A stretch of DNA of 64,000 nt from positions 1-64,000 of the forward strand of contig DAHUXN010000046.1 of assembly GCA_027307115.1 (NCBI GenBank), written 5' to 3'. Numbering within the stretch: the stretch's first letter is position 1; the number at the start of each line of letters is the position of its first letter. This document shows, in pieces, positions 16,399-24,206 of this stretch. Under the pieces are notes generated by a model. The model did not search any database and was not told the origin of the DNA. It worked only from the letters and a program-made list of their open reading frames with translations. This DNA comes from Acidobacteriota bacterium (GTDB taxonomy: Bacteria > Acidobacteriota > Terriglobia > Acidiferrales > UBA7541). The position numbers and the translations under genes are program-made.

Positions 16399-18696
16399 TC
16401 AAACGTTGTAGATGCGTTCGATGTCGAAGATGCCGGGGATTTTCTTGATTTGGAGGAGGATCTTTTCGAGTTGCTTGCGGTCGCGGACGTCGAGGGCGAT
16501 TTCGATCCTGGCATGTGAGTGTTCGCCGACGCTTTCGAGAGTGCGGATGTTGGCATCGACGGCGCTGATGGCGGCGGTGATTTCGGCGAGCATGCCGGGG
16601 CGATCTTCAGTGAGGATGCGGAGGCGAACCGGGAAAGCGGCCGCCTCGGTGGGTCCGGCCCATTCGGCAGCGATGCGGCGCTCGGACTCGTAGAGAAGAT
16701 TCTGGACGTTGGGACAAGCAGTGGAATGCACGGCGACGCCGCGTCCACGCGTGACGTAGCCGACGATGTCGTCGCCGGGAATGGGATTGCAGCATTTTGC
16801 GCGATAGACCATCAGATCGTCGTGTCCGCGCACCTGGATGGGCGCGTTCTGCAGTCCGAGCATGCGCTTCACGGTGGAGACGAGCTTGGGAGATTTCTCT
16901 TCCGTTGGTTCGGCGAGTGGCTGGCCGGACGCTTTAGCCAGAACCTGTCGGGCGGACCATTTGCCGTAGCCCAAGTCGGCGTGAAGGTCCTCGATGCGCC
17001 CGCAGCCGTATTCGGAAGCGACGCGCTGCCAATCTTCATCGGAGATTTTCTTAAGGCTCAAGGCGCAGTTGCGAGCTTCGCGTTCGAGGAGGCGGCGGCC
17101 GACGGCAGTGGCTTCCTCGCGTTCGTGAAGATTAATCCAGTGGCGAACCTTGCTGCGTCCACGCGACGTTTGCACGAATTTGAGCCAATCGCGGCTGGGG
17201 CCATGATTTTTCTGGGTGATGATCTCGACCACGTCGCCGTTGGCGAGCACATGGCGCAGCGGAACCATCTGGCCGTTCACTTTGGCCCCAACGCATTGAT
17301 GGCCGACTTCGGTGTGAATCAAGTAGGCGAAATCGACAGGAGTGGAACCGCGAGGCAAAACGACGACACGGCCCTTGGGCGAAAAGGTGTAGACCTCTTC
17401 GGTGTTGAGATCAACTTTGAGAGTGGAGAGGAATTCGCTGGGTTCTTCCATCTCCTGCACCCACTCGATGAGCTGGCGCATCCAGACGACGCGATGATCG
17501 TCGGTCTCGGAAGGGGCGCGGCCGTCTTTGTATTTCCAGTGCGCGGCGACGCCCTGTTCGGCGATACGGTGCATTTCCTGGGTGCGGATTTGGATCTCGA
17601 ACGGCTGGCCCGAGTGAATGACGGTGGTATGGAGCGATTGATAGAGGTTGGGACGCGGCATGGCGATATAGTCTTTGAAGCGGCCCGGAACCGGGGGCCA
17701 AATCTGATGGACAACGCCGAGAGCGGCGTAACAGTTCTTGACCGTGTCTGTGATCACGCGGACGGCCATAAGATCGTAGATCTGATCGAAAGCGCGCTGC
17801 TGGCGCTGCATTTTATGGTGGAGCGAGTAGAGACCTTTGGTGCGTCCCTCGACTTCGGCGGGGAGGCCATTTTCGACCATTTTTTTGCGAATGGCGTCCT
17901 GAACTTCGTGAAGGAATTTCTCCTGGACTTTGGTTTTGGTGGCGACTTTTTTCTGTAATTCGAGGAACGCGGAAGGCTCGAGATAGCGGAAGGCGAGATT
18001 TTCCAGTTCACTGCGCATCAAGCCCATGCCGAGGCGGTTGGCGACGGGAGCGTAAATATCGAGGGTTTCTCGTGCGATGCGCTCCTGACGATCGGGCGCA
18101 AGATACTCGAGGGTACGCATATTGTGAAGACGGTCGGCGAGCTTCACCAGAATGACGCGGACGTCATTGACCATGGCGAGGAGCATTTTGCGAACGTTTT
18201 CAGCCTGACGAGCCTCGGGAGCCATCAGATCGATGCGGCTGATTTTCGTGGCGCCCTCGACGACACGAGCCACATCCGGGCCGAACATTTCCGAGATTTG
18301 CTCGACGGGGATTCTGGTGTCTTCGACGATGTCGTGCAGCAGGGCGGCGCAGAGGGTGGTGACGTCGAGCTTCATGTCGACCAGAATGTTGGCAACGGCA
18401 AGAGGATGGGAGAGGTAGGGTTCGCCCGACTCGCGGCGCTGCAGGCGATGCTGCTGGGAGGCAAAATCGTAAGCGCGACGGAGGAGGTCCATATCGTCGC
18501 CGGGGCGATTGTGGCGCACCTTGTCCATCAGCTCGACGAAGCGCAGGTCGAGAACGCGCTGAGCGACTGGATCCACGGATGGTTTGCCTTCTGGGCTCAC
18601 GATTAGAGCATTGTACGACGGAAAGGCGAAAGTTTCAGCAGTAACGGGAATGGTGAAAAAGAGCGCAAGGAAAATGGGCCGTTGAAGAAGAACCAA
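16399..18696 (-). CDS. rel: Bifunctional (p)ppGpp synthetase/hydrolase (Rel/SpoT type)
   Basis: Makes and degrades the stringent-response alarmone (p)ppGpp. Domains in order: hydrolase HD domain (HPLAVANILVDMKLD, LLHDIVEDT, LVKLADRLHNMRTL), synthetase (GRTKGLYSLHHKM, DLMAVRVI, RFKDYIAMPRPNLYQSLHTT), TGS (VYTFSPKGRVVVLPRGSTPV), a zinc-finger-like region with YRAKCCNPIPGDDIVG and a C-terminal ACT domain. RFKD is the RxKD form seen in bifunctional Rel/SpoT rather than the ExDD of RelA, and the HD residues are intact, so both activities are expected. The first 32 codons from 18696 read like an unrelated hydrophobic leader; a GTG at 18600 (VSPEGKPSVDP) is a likelier start, giving 733 residues. Confidence 0.96.
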   Translation of the reverse strand: MVLLQRPIFLALFFTIPVTAETFAFPSYNALIVSPEGKPSVDPVAQRVLDLRFVELMDKVRHNRPGDDMDLLRRAYDFASQQHRLQRRESGEPYLSHPLAVANILVDMKLDVTTLCAALLHDIVEDTRIPVEQISEMFGPDVARVVEGATKISRIDLMAPEARQAENVRKMLLAMVNDVRVILVKLADRLHNMRTLEYLAPDRQERIARETLDIYAPVANRLGMGLMRSELENLAFRYLEPSAFLELQKKVATKTKVQEKFLHEVQDAIRKKMVENGLPAEVEGRTKGLYSLHHKMQRQQRAFDQIYDLMAVRVITDTVKNCYAALGVVHQIWPPVPGRFKDYIAMPRPNLYQSLHTTVIHSGQPFEIQIRTQEMHRIAEQGVAAHWKYKDGRAPSETDDHRVVWMRQLIEWVQEMEEPSEFLSTLKVDLNTEEVYTFSPKGRVVVLPRGSTPVDFAYLIHTEVGHQCVGAKVNGQMVPLRHVLANGDVVEIITQKNHGPSRDWLKFVQTSRGRSKVRHWINLHEREEATAVGRRLLEREARNCALSLKKISDEDWQRVASEYGCGRIEDLHADLGYGKWSARQVLAKASGQPLAEPTEEKSPKLVSTVKRMLGLQNAPIQVRGHDDLMVYRAKCCNPIPGDDIVGYVTRGRGVAVHSTACPNVQNLLYESERRIAAEWAGPTEAAAFPVRLRILTEDRPGMLAEITAAISAVDANIRTLESVGEHSHARIEIALDVRDRKQLEKILLQIKKIPGIFDIERIYNV

Positions 18697-18708
18697 CGTC
18701 GATTAAAT

Positions 18709-18728
18709 GTCGGAGCTAAAGCTCCGAC
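18709..18728. repeat. 20 bp palindrome, family A type
   Basis: GTCGGAGCTAAAGCTCCGAC is a perfect eight-base-stem hairpin with a TAAA apex, lying just upstream of the long form of the rel frame. It could also act as a bidirectional stop signal, but no T-run follows. Confidence 0.7.
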
Positions 18729-18845
18729 CCCCTAAAATGCACTGGCCGGTGCACTCAACTTGCCTGTGCTGCCCGGCCGTTGGGGAGAGGAGTGCGGCCC
18801 CCGTGCCGGAAGCGGAGAATGCCGAGGAGGAACGGAAAGCAGATG

Positions 18846-18880
18846 GCCTGCCTGCGGCAGGCAGGCTCCTCGGAATGACA
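18846..18880. repeat. Family D repeat (GCCTGCCTGC/GCAGGCAGGC hairpin)
   Basis: A near-perfect palindrome at 18846-18866 is followed by TCCTCGGAATGACA. Relatives lie at 1746-1907 and 53562-53609. Confidence 0.65.
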
Positions 18881-19042
18881 AACGCGTTTCGGTGGGCGGG
18901 CAGGGTTGGCGCGCGGAGGCAGCGGGTCGACTACCGGCGCAAAAAAAAAGGATGAGAGTGAAGACGATCCGAGCAGCAAAGACAAAGGCGAGCCGCCATG
19001 GCGCACCAGAGAGGCCGCAAACAAGGTTCGAGATGTGTGCGA

Positions 19043-19276
19043 GGAAATCCCCACCCTTCGCAAATACCGCTCAGGATGGGGCACCCGCAAAGGCAATTTC
19101 GAAAGCACAAAAGCGAACAACCCGCAAAGGCAAAGTCGAAAACGGATTTCTCGTCCTACAGAAACGTTCCGGGAGGCAAAGGGCTGCGTCGCATGGCGAG
19201 GAAAAACCCCACCCTTCGCAGATACCGCTCACTTCACTGGAAGGCGTTCAGTGCAGGCAGGATGGGGCGCCCGTAA
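19043..19276. repeat. Palindromic interspersed repeat, family B (two copies)
   Basis: Copies at about 19043-19096 and 19200-19276 share CCCCACCCTTCGCA, ATACCGCTCA and GGATGGGGC. The second has 28 extra bases (19231-19258 region) between the last two blocks, themselves containing a CACTG/CAGTG hairpin. Confidence 0.75.
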
Positions 19277-19294
19277 GTTCGGGTGAGCAGGTTG

Positions 19295-20131
19295 CTATTG
19301 GGAGACGCCCGAATTGGGCGGAGCGGTCATTTGCTTTTGGTTGATTTCCTTGACCTTTTCGAGGAGGTCATCGGCCTGCTTTTCGTCGGCCTGACGCGCG
19401 GCGGGATCGGTTTCCATGTCGGCCTTTTCGCGCAGTAGGAGGTTGAGGTAGGCCATAGCGTTGGCGTAGTCAGGATTGAGCTGAATCGCGTGCTGGAGAC
19501 TCTGCATGCCATCGTCGACAACAGGGCCTGCTTGCGTAATAAAGTCGCCGCGGATGGCCGGCGGGAGCGGGTCGAGTTCCCTGATAGGCTTTTTAGCCTT
19601 TAGATTGTAATCGGAGCGCAATTGCGCGTTGGTGCGGAAGGCGATCCAATAGTCGATGACGCCGACCCAATAATAGGGCGTGGGATCGTTGGGCTTAATT
19701 TGGATGTGCCGCTGGTGGTAGGTTTTCGCCTCTTCCATCATCTGACGATTGAAGGGTGTGCCAGCCATGTTGTAAAGCATGGAGCCGATCCCGTCGATTG
19801 CTGTGAGATTATTGGGATCGTCCTGCAGAACTTGTTTGAACACCTGGATGGCCGCTTCGCCATTGCGCTTGTTCTCATCGGAGGGGGCTCCGGGGATGTA
19901 CTGGCTGGCATAGGCAGTGCCCAAGTAGAGGCGGGCGTTCATCAATTTGGGGTCGTTGGCCTGGGCGTCCTTAAAATACTCGATGGCGCGATCGAACTGG
20001 GCGTTCTTGTAAGCCTCGACGCCTTTGTTCAGGTCGTCGCGCGCCTTGAGCTTGGCGCAGCCGGACACGGCGAAAGCGCCTGCCACCGCCAACAAAACCA
20101 AAAACGAACCTGCGGGGGATTTCCGAGCCAT
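19295..20131 (-). CDS. TPR-repeat lipoprotein
   Basis: A 278-residue lipoprotein (lipobox AVSGC, Cys about residue 25) with tetratricopeptide-like repeats: LNKGVEAYKNAQFDRAIEYF, AIQVFKQVLQDDPNNLTAI, YHQRHIQIKPNDPTPYYWVG and LQHAIQLNPDYANAMAYLNL. Such proteins act as periplasmic scaffolds. The C-terminus is rich in Glu, Lys and Gln. It is the last gene of the minus-strand run that contains exbB, exbD and tonB, 168 bases after the second exbD, so a role in the envelope is plausible but not shown. Confidence 0.88.
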   Translation of the reverse strand: MARKSPAGSFLVLLAVAGAFAVSGCAKLKARDDLNKGVEAYKNAQFDRAIEYFKDAQANDPKLMNARLYLGTAYASQYIPGAPSDENKRNGEAAIQVFKQVLQDDPNNLTAIDGIGSMLYNMAGTPFNRQMMEEAKTYHQRHIQIKPNDPTPYYWVGVIDYWIAFRTNAQLRSDYNLKAKKPIRELDPLPPAIRGDFITQAGPVVDDGMQSLQHAIQLNPDYANAMAYLNLLLREKADMETDPAARQADEKQADDLLEKVKEINQKQMTAPPNSGVSQ

Positions 20132-20299
20132 CCCTAGTTTCCTCCCCTATCTCCTCGAATTTGCATGTTTGCGGCGGATGCCAGACTTTCCATCTAGCGC
20201 GCAGAGGCACACGCGAAATGCAACTCAGGCCTGTCCTAACTGAAATCGAGCCTTTCGCAAAAGACGCGAACTCTGGTTAGAGCACGAGCCGACGGACTG

Positions 20300-20725
20300 C
20301 TACTGGCCCGCTTCCATCTTGGCGGTGATCAAACCGACGTTGGTGATGCCCGACCCGCGCATGATGTCGATGGCGCGGGCGACGTAAGTGAATTCGGCGT
20401 CATCGTCGCCCTTGACGAAGGCCGTCTTATCGGCGCGGATCTTGAAAATGTCCGAAAGCTGCGGGCCAAGGTCATTCCAAGTGGTGGGCGTTTGGTTGAT
20501 CATCACTTTGCCATCGGCGCTGACCACGACGACGACCGTTTTGTTGTTGAGGTCCTGCTGCTGCTGTTTTTTGGGCGGCGGCTGCGGGACCAGCGTATCC
20601 ATGCCCGTTGGCGTGGTGGGCGTGATGGCCATGAAAATAATGATGAGCACAAGCAGCACGTCGATGAGGGGAACGATATTCGGCTCCGACATGGACGTGC
20701 CGTGATGTCCTACTGCCATTCCCAT
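20300..20725 (-). CDS. exbD: ExbD/TolR-family biopolymer transport protein (second copy)
   Basis: Subunit of the proton-driven motor that powers TonB. The 141 residues show the family design: short cytoplasmic start, one membrane segment (IVPLIDVLLVLIIIFMAITP) with the essential Asp, and a periplasmic domain. It begins MGMAVGHHGTSMSEPNIVPLID. It follows the first exbD after 13 bases. Having two different exbD genes behind one exbB is common in Acidobacteriota and similar groups. Confidence 0.94.
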   Translation of the reverse strand: MGMAVGHHGTSMSEPNIVPLIDVLLVLIIIFMAITPTTPTGMDTLVPQPPPKKQQQQDLNNKTVVVVVSADGKVMINQTPTTWNDLGPQLSDIFKIRADKTAFVKGDDDAEFTYVARAIDIMRGSGITNVGLITAKMEAGQ

Positions 20726-20738
20726 TGCAATACCCTCC

Positions 20739-21209
20739 CTAAGGGGTTCCCGGATTCACGCTGCCCGGCGGCGGAGGCGGAGGTTGATTGGGCCCCGTTT
20801 CGTTTTTCAGGGTCAACAAGCCGAGATTATCGACTCCGGCGTCGCGAACGGCGTCGACGACTTTCTTGACGTCGCCGTACTTGGCACGCTCATCGCTGCG
20901 AACGTAGACTTCCTTGTCGAGGCGATTGGCGATGCGGTCTTTGACCGTGCCGGTGATCTGGTCGAGCGCGATGTCCTGGTTGCCGAGATAATAATGGCCA
21001 TCGTGAGAGATGGCGACGATGATGGCATCGTCCTTGTCGGCATTGGGCATGTTCTCCCAATTTTTCGCGCGGGCCATATCGACCTGAACGCCCTTCTGCA
21101 ACATGGGCGTCACAACCATCATGATGATGAGCAGGACGAGCATGATGTCGGCCATGGGAATCACGTTTGGGGCCGCCATAATGCTGCCGACTTTTGGTTT
21201 ATACGCCAT
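20739..21209 (-). CDS. exbD: ExbD/TolR-family biopolymer transport protein (first copy)
   Basis: Paralogue of the next gene, 156 residues. Membrane segment NVIPMADIMLVLLIIMMVVT carries the conserved Asp that binds protons. The periplasmic domain has YVRSDERAKYGDVKKVVDAV, typical of ExbD. The extreme C-terminus is proline-rich (PNQPPPPPPGSVNPG), which is unusual for ExbD and could be a flexible tail. It starts three bases after the exbB stop. Confidence 0.94.
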   Translation of the reverse strand: MAYKPKVGSIMAAPNVIPMADIMLVLLIIMMVVTPMLQKGVQVDMARAKNWENMPNADKDDAIIVAISHDGHYYLGNQDIALDQITGTVKDRIANRLDKEVYVRSDERAKYGDVKKVVDAVRDAGVDNLGLLTLKNETGPNQPPPPPPGSVNPGTP

Positions 21210-21212
21210 GGC

Positions 21213-21944
21213 TTACTTCTTTCCGCCTCGGCGCGTGATGAAATAGTTGACGAGCTCCATCGAGGAGTTGTCCATCTCGACGTCGAAGGCTTCGACTTTG
21301 TTGGTGAAATAGTTGTAGGTCCAAACGGCGGGGACGGCAACAAGTAGACCGAGAGCCGTGGTGACGAGGGCTTCGGCGATACCGCCGGCGACCGCGGAAA
21401 GTCCGCTGGCGTGCGCGGCGGAAATTCCCTTGAAGGCGTTGATGATGCCCATGACGGTTCCGAAGAGGCCGACGAACGGCGCGGTGGAACCGATGGTGGC
21501 GAGGCCGGAAAGGCCGCGCTTCATTTCCGCGTGAACGATGGCGACGGAGCGCTCGAGGCCGCGTTTGGCGGCTTCAATGACCTCGGCGTCAGCAACCTGC
21601 GCAGAGGCAGCTTGAAACTCGGAGAGCCCGGTGGCGACGACTTTCGCGATGTGACTCTTCTTGTTGCGCTCGGCGATGGAGATGGCTTCGTCGAGCTTGT
21701 TGTCCTTGAGCGCGCCAGCGACCTGCTGGACGAAGACGCGGGATTGTTTGCGAGCCGCGCTGTACATCAAGGCGCGGTCAATCATGATGCCGACGGACCA
21801 GGCAGACATAATAAACAGGATTACGACCACGACTTTCGCTGGAATGCCCATGGAATGCCACATACTGCGAAGATCCCAGCCAACGTCACCACCGCTAGCG
21901 TCCTGCAGGAGCAGAAGACCAGCCCACATTAAATTCGCAAGCAT
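21213..21944 (-). CDS. exbB: ExbB/TolQ/MotA-family proton channel
   Basis: Inner-membrane subunit of the Ton (or Tol) motor. The 243-residue product has three membrane segments: AKVVVVILFIMSAWSVGIMI, STAPFVGLFGTVMGIINAF and IAEALVTTALGLLVAVPAV. GLFGTVMGI and EALVTTALGLLVAVPAV are family signatures and include the Thr residues of the proton path. GAGGAGG stands eight bases before the ATG. A nine-base-stem hairpin (22031-22059) separates it from tonB, so the two may be expressed at different levels. Confidence 0.96.
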   Translation of the reverse strand: MLANLMWAGLLLLQDASGGDVGWDLRSMWHSMGIPAKVVVVILFIMSAWSVGIMIDRALMYSAARKQSRVFVQQVAGALKDNKLDEAISIAERNKKSHIAKVVATGLSEFQAASAQVADAEVIEAAKRGLERSVAIVHAEMKRGLSGLATIGSTAPFVGLFGTVMGIINAFKGISAAHASGLSAVAGGIAEALVTTALGLLVAVPAVWTYNYFTNKVEAFDVEMDNSSMELVNYFITRRGGKK

Positions 21945-22030
21945 AACGTTCGTTCCTCCTCAATTATCAAACAGCGAGTTTTATTGGCAGTGAGTATGAC
22001 TGCCTTCTTGCCCCCAAAGTTACATTCATT

Positions 22031-22059
22031 CCCGGCTGGCCATTGTGGGACCAGCCGGG
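22031..22059 (-). terminator. Hairpin between tonB and exbB
   Basis: CCCGGCTGG at 22031-22039 pairs with CCAGCCGGG at 22051-22059. On the coding strand no run of T follows, so it could be an attenuator, an mRNA-stabilising hairpin or a Rho-type stop rather than a classical terminator. Confidence 0.5.
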
Positions 22060-22078
22060 CCGAAAACAGACATCAAAA

Positions 22079-22795
22079 CTATTCGCCCAGGTTAAAGACC
22101 ACGCTGATAGTCGTATCGACCTTGACCGGCTGACCGTTGAGCAACGTGGGCCGATAGCGCCACTGCTTCACGGCGTCCATTGCGGCGCGCATGAGCAAGG
22201 GCGGTCCGGAAATGAACTGCATTTCCTGCACGGTGCCGTCCTTGGCAATAATCGCGTGGAGCACCACTGTTCCCGAAATATGAGCCGTTTTCGCTATCTG
22301 CGGATATGCGGGAAGCACTTGGTGGATTATGTTTGCCGCCATGACGTTGCCGCCGATGCGCGTGATCTCGACCGGTTTCGGTGGTGGCGGAAGACCTCCG
22401 GGCGCACCTCCTATGATGCCGCCGAGGACGCCGCCGGCTGAACCGCCGGGAACGCCGCCGGGGACGCCGCCGGTCATGCCCACATCAGGCTGGGCTTCTT
22501 CCTTGATCATTTGAATTTTTTTGGGGATGACCGTGGGCGCCACGAGTTTGCCCTGCTGAATGAACTTCGGCTGAGGCTTGGTGATCACCTTGACAGCCGG
22601 CGGTGGCGGCGGCGGTGGCGGCGGTGGAGCGACCAGGAAGGTGGTCATCATCGCCGAGGGCAGCGCGCTGGTGTAAATGAGGGGAATCAGAATCAAGATA
22701 CCGAGAATCAACGCCTGGATGAGGGCCGAAAGCCAGACCGTCCAGACCTTATGCGTCGTTTTCTTGTTCGTAGACTCCACAAGTTGATCAAACAT
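22079..22795 (-). CDS. tonB: TonB energy-transducing protein
   Basis: Links the ExbB-ExbD motor to outer-membrane receptors. The 238-residue protein has a short cytoplasmic part, one membrane segment (WLSALIQALILGILILIPLI), a run of ten prolines, a KPQPKF segment, a glycine-rich stretch (GGVPGGVPGGSAGG and on), and a C-terminal TonB domain with VLPAYPQIAKTAHISGTVVL, AKDGTVQEMQFISG and AAMDAVKQWRYRPTLLNGQP. The Gly-rich insert is unusual for TonB. It begins two bases after the secF stop codon, so translation coupling with secF is likely. Confidence 0.95.
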   Translation of the reverse strand: MFDQLVESTNKKTTHKVWTVWLSALIQALILGILILIPLIYTSALPSAMMTTFLVAPPPPPPPPPPAVKVITKPQPKFIQQGKLVAPTVIPKKIQMIKEEAQPDVGMTGGVPGGVPGGSAGGVLGGIIGGAPGGLPPPPKPVEITRIGGNVMAANIIHQVLPAYPQIAKTAHISGTVVLHAIIAKDGTVQEMQFISGPPLLMRAAMDAVKQWRYRPTLLNGQPVKVDTTISVVFNLGE

Positions 22796-22797
22796 GA

Positions 22798-24039
22798 CTA
22801 CCTCCTAGCTGCCGCCAGCCTCTTCTCAGCGCGTTTATCCGCCGAGGAAGGAACCGGGGCTGTGGCCACGCGGCCACCACGCCATTTATTCCAAAGCAAG
22901 ACAATCGGGGCCGCAATACCAAAACTGGAGTAGGTACCTACCACAACTCCCACGACCATGGCAAAGGAGAAACTGCGGAGAACCTGTCCACCGAAAACAA
23001 ACAAAAGGAACACGGTGAGAAAAGTGAGGCCGCTGGTGAGAATGGTGCGGGAAAGCGTCTGGTTGATGGAGCGATTGATGATTTCAGTCAGCGATTCGCG
23101 GCGCATCAAACGGAGGTTTTCGCGCACGCGGTCGAAGATGACGATGGTGTCGTTCATCGAATAGCCGACGAGAGTGAGGAGCGCGGCAATCACCGTCAGC
23201 GAGATTTCAAATTTGTTATAGAACAGACAGAAGAAGCCGAGAGTGATAAGGACGTCGTGAAAAACGGCGATGACGGCGGCGGCGCCGTAGATCCATTCAA
23301 ACCGGAAGGCCACGTAGACCAGCATGCCGGCGAGGGCGTAGAGCGTGGCGAAAAGGGCCTGCCGGCGCAGTTGCGCTCCGACCGTGGGGCCCACGACCTG
23401 CGCGTTGAGGACACTGAAACTGTTGAGCGAATAGCCAGACTTGAGGTCGCTGATGAGGGCGGCGTTCGCGCCGCTGACGTTGCTCAGCTGGTCGAAATTA
23501 GTGACGATTCCGGCGTGATCTTTGTCGCGCGCGCTAATCAGGCTCTGCGCGAGTTGCGTGTAGCGGTCGCCGGCGGAAGTGTGCAGAGCGAGCGGGTCCT
23601 GTTGGGTGAGGAAGTTAGCCAAGTCAGGGGTCGCAACGGAATTGAAATCGGGCTTGGAACTGGTGGGGGAGCCAAAGTCCTTTTGAAGCGCCGCGAGGAT
23701 CGTTGACTTGGCGGCCTCGAGAGTGTCTTCACCCTGGCCGCCCTGCTCGACGCGAATCATCACGTCGTTCTTGGAATTGGGATTGGAGATGTCGCTGCTG
23801 CTGGTGACTTCGTTGTTTTTCAATCCCGCGGAATCGAGCGCGCTGCGAATCTTGCCGATGGGAGGCGCGGAGGAGAAGCGGACAATGACCAGCGTACCGC
23901 CCTTGAAGTCGATGCCGTAATGCAGACCGCCGTGGCGAACCCAGGCGATGCCGCCGATCAGCAAAAGGGTTACGGAAAGAGCGACGAAATATTTCGTCTT
24001 GTTCATCCAGTTGATATTCGGTTGGTGAAAAAATTCCAT
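22798..24039 (-). CDS. secF: Protein translocase subunit SecF
   Basis: Membrane partner of SecD, using proton flow to pull exported proteins through SecYEG. The 413-residue product has a first membrane segment, GIDFKGGTLVIV (the DFxGG motif), a periplasmic domain somewhat longer than in E. coli, then five membrane segments with TLVGYSMNDTIVIFDRVREN and NQTLSRTILTSGLTFLTVF. The start is the ATG at 24039 (MEFFHQPNINWMNKTKYFV). It lies 167 bases downstream of secD and runs directly into tonB. Confidence 0.97.
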   Translation of the reverse strand: MEFFHQPNINWMNKTKYFVALSVTLLLIGGIAWVRHGGLHYGIDFKGGTLVIVRFSSAPPIGKIRSALDSAGLKNNEVTSSSDISNPNSKNDVMIRVEQGGQGEDTLEAAKSTILAALQKDFGSPTSSKPDFNSVATPDLANFLTQQDPLALHTSAGDRYTQLAQSLISARDKDHAGIVTNFDQLSNVSGANAALISDLKSGYSLNSFSVLNAQVVGPTVGAQLRRQALFATLYALAGMLVYVAFRFEWIYGAAAVIAVFHDVLITLGFFCLFYNKFEISLTVIAALLTLVGYSMNDTIVIFDRVRENLRLMRRESLTEIINRSINQTLSRTILTSGLTFLTVFLLFVFGGQVLRSFSFAMVVGVVVGTYSSFGIAAPIVLLWNKWRGGRVATAPVPSSADKRAEKRLAAARR

Positions 24040-24206
24040 CGTCGACTCTTATCCTTGCTAAATTAGACACCAGTGGCGAAAAAAATGTTCCCAAATCGGG
24101 ACGGCGGTCACGCGATTGCGATTATCTGTATAAGTCTCTAATAAACAATAACTTAGCATAACCAAGGTGGCTTCCGAGGCAGCCTTAAACTGTTCCGCCT
24201 CTACAT

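Larger units (their letters stand above)
18697..19294. other. Gene-free 598 bp with several repeat types
   Basis: Contains copies of repeat families A, B and D, listed separately. No coding sequence has support. The long frames across it arise from repeats with few stop codons. Confidence 0.65.

Noticed and set aside
16519-17958. 479-codon open frame antisense to rel
   Set aside because: Shadow of the Rel coding strand; no ribosome site and no family features.
18755-19344. Several 80-190-codon frames between rel and the TPR lipoprotein
   Set aside because: They arise across repeat families B and D, differ in every reading frame and have no conserved product.
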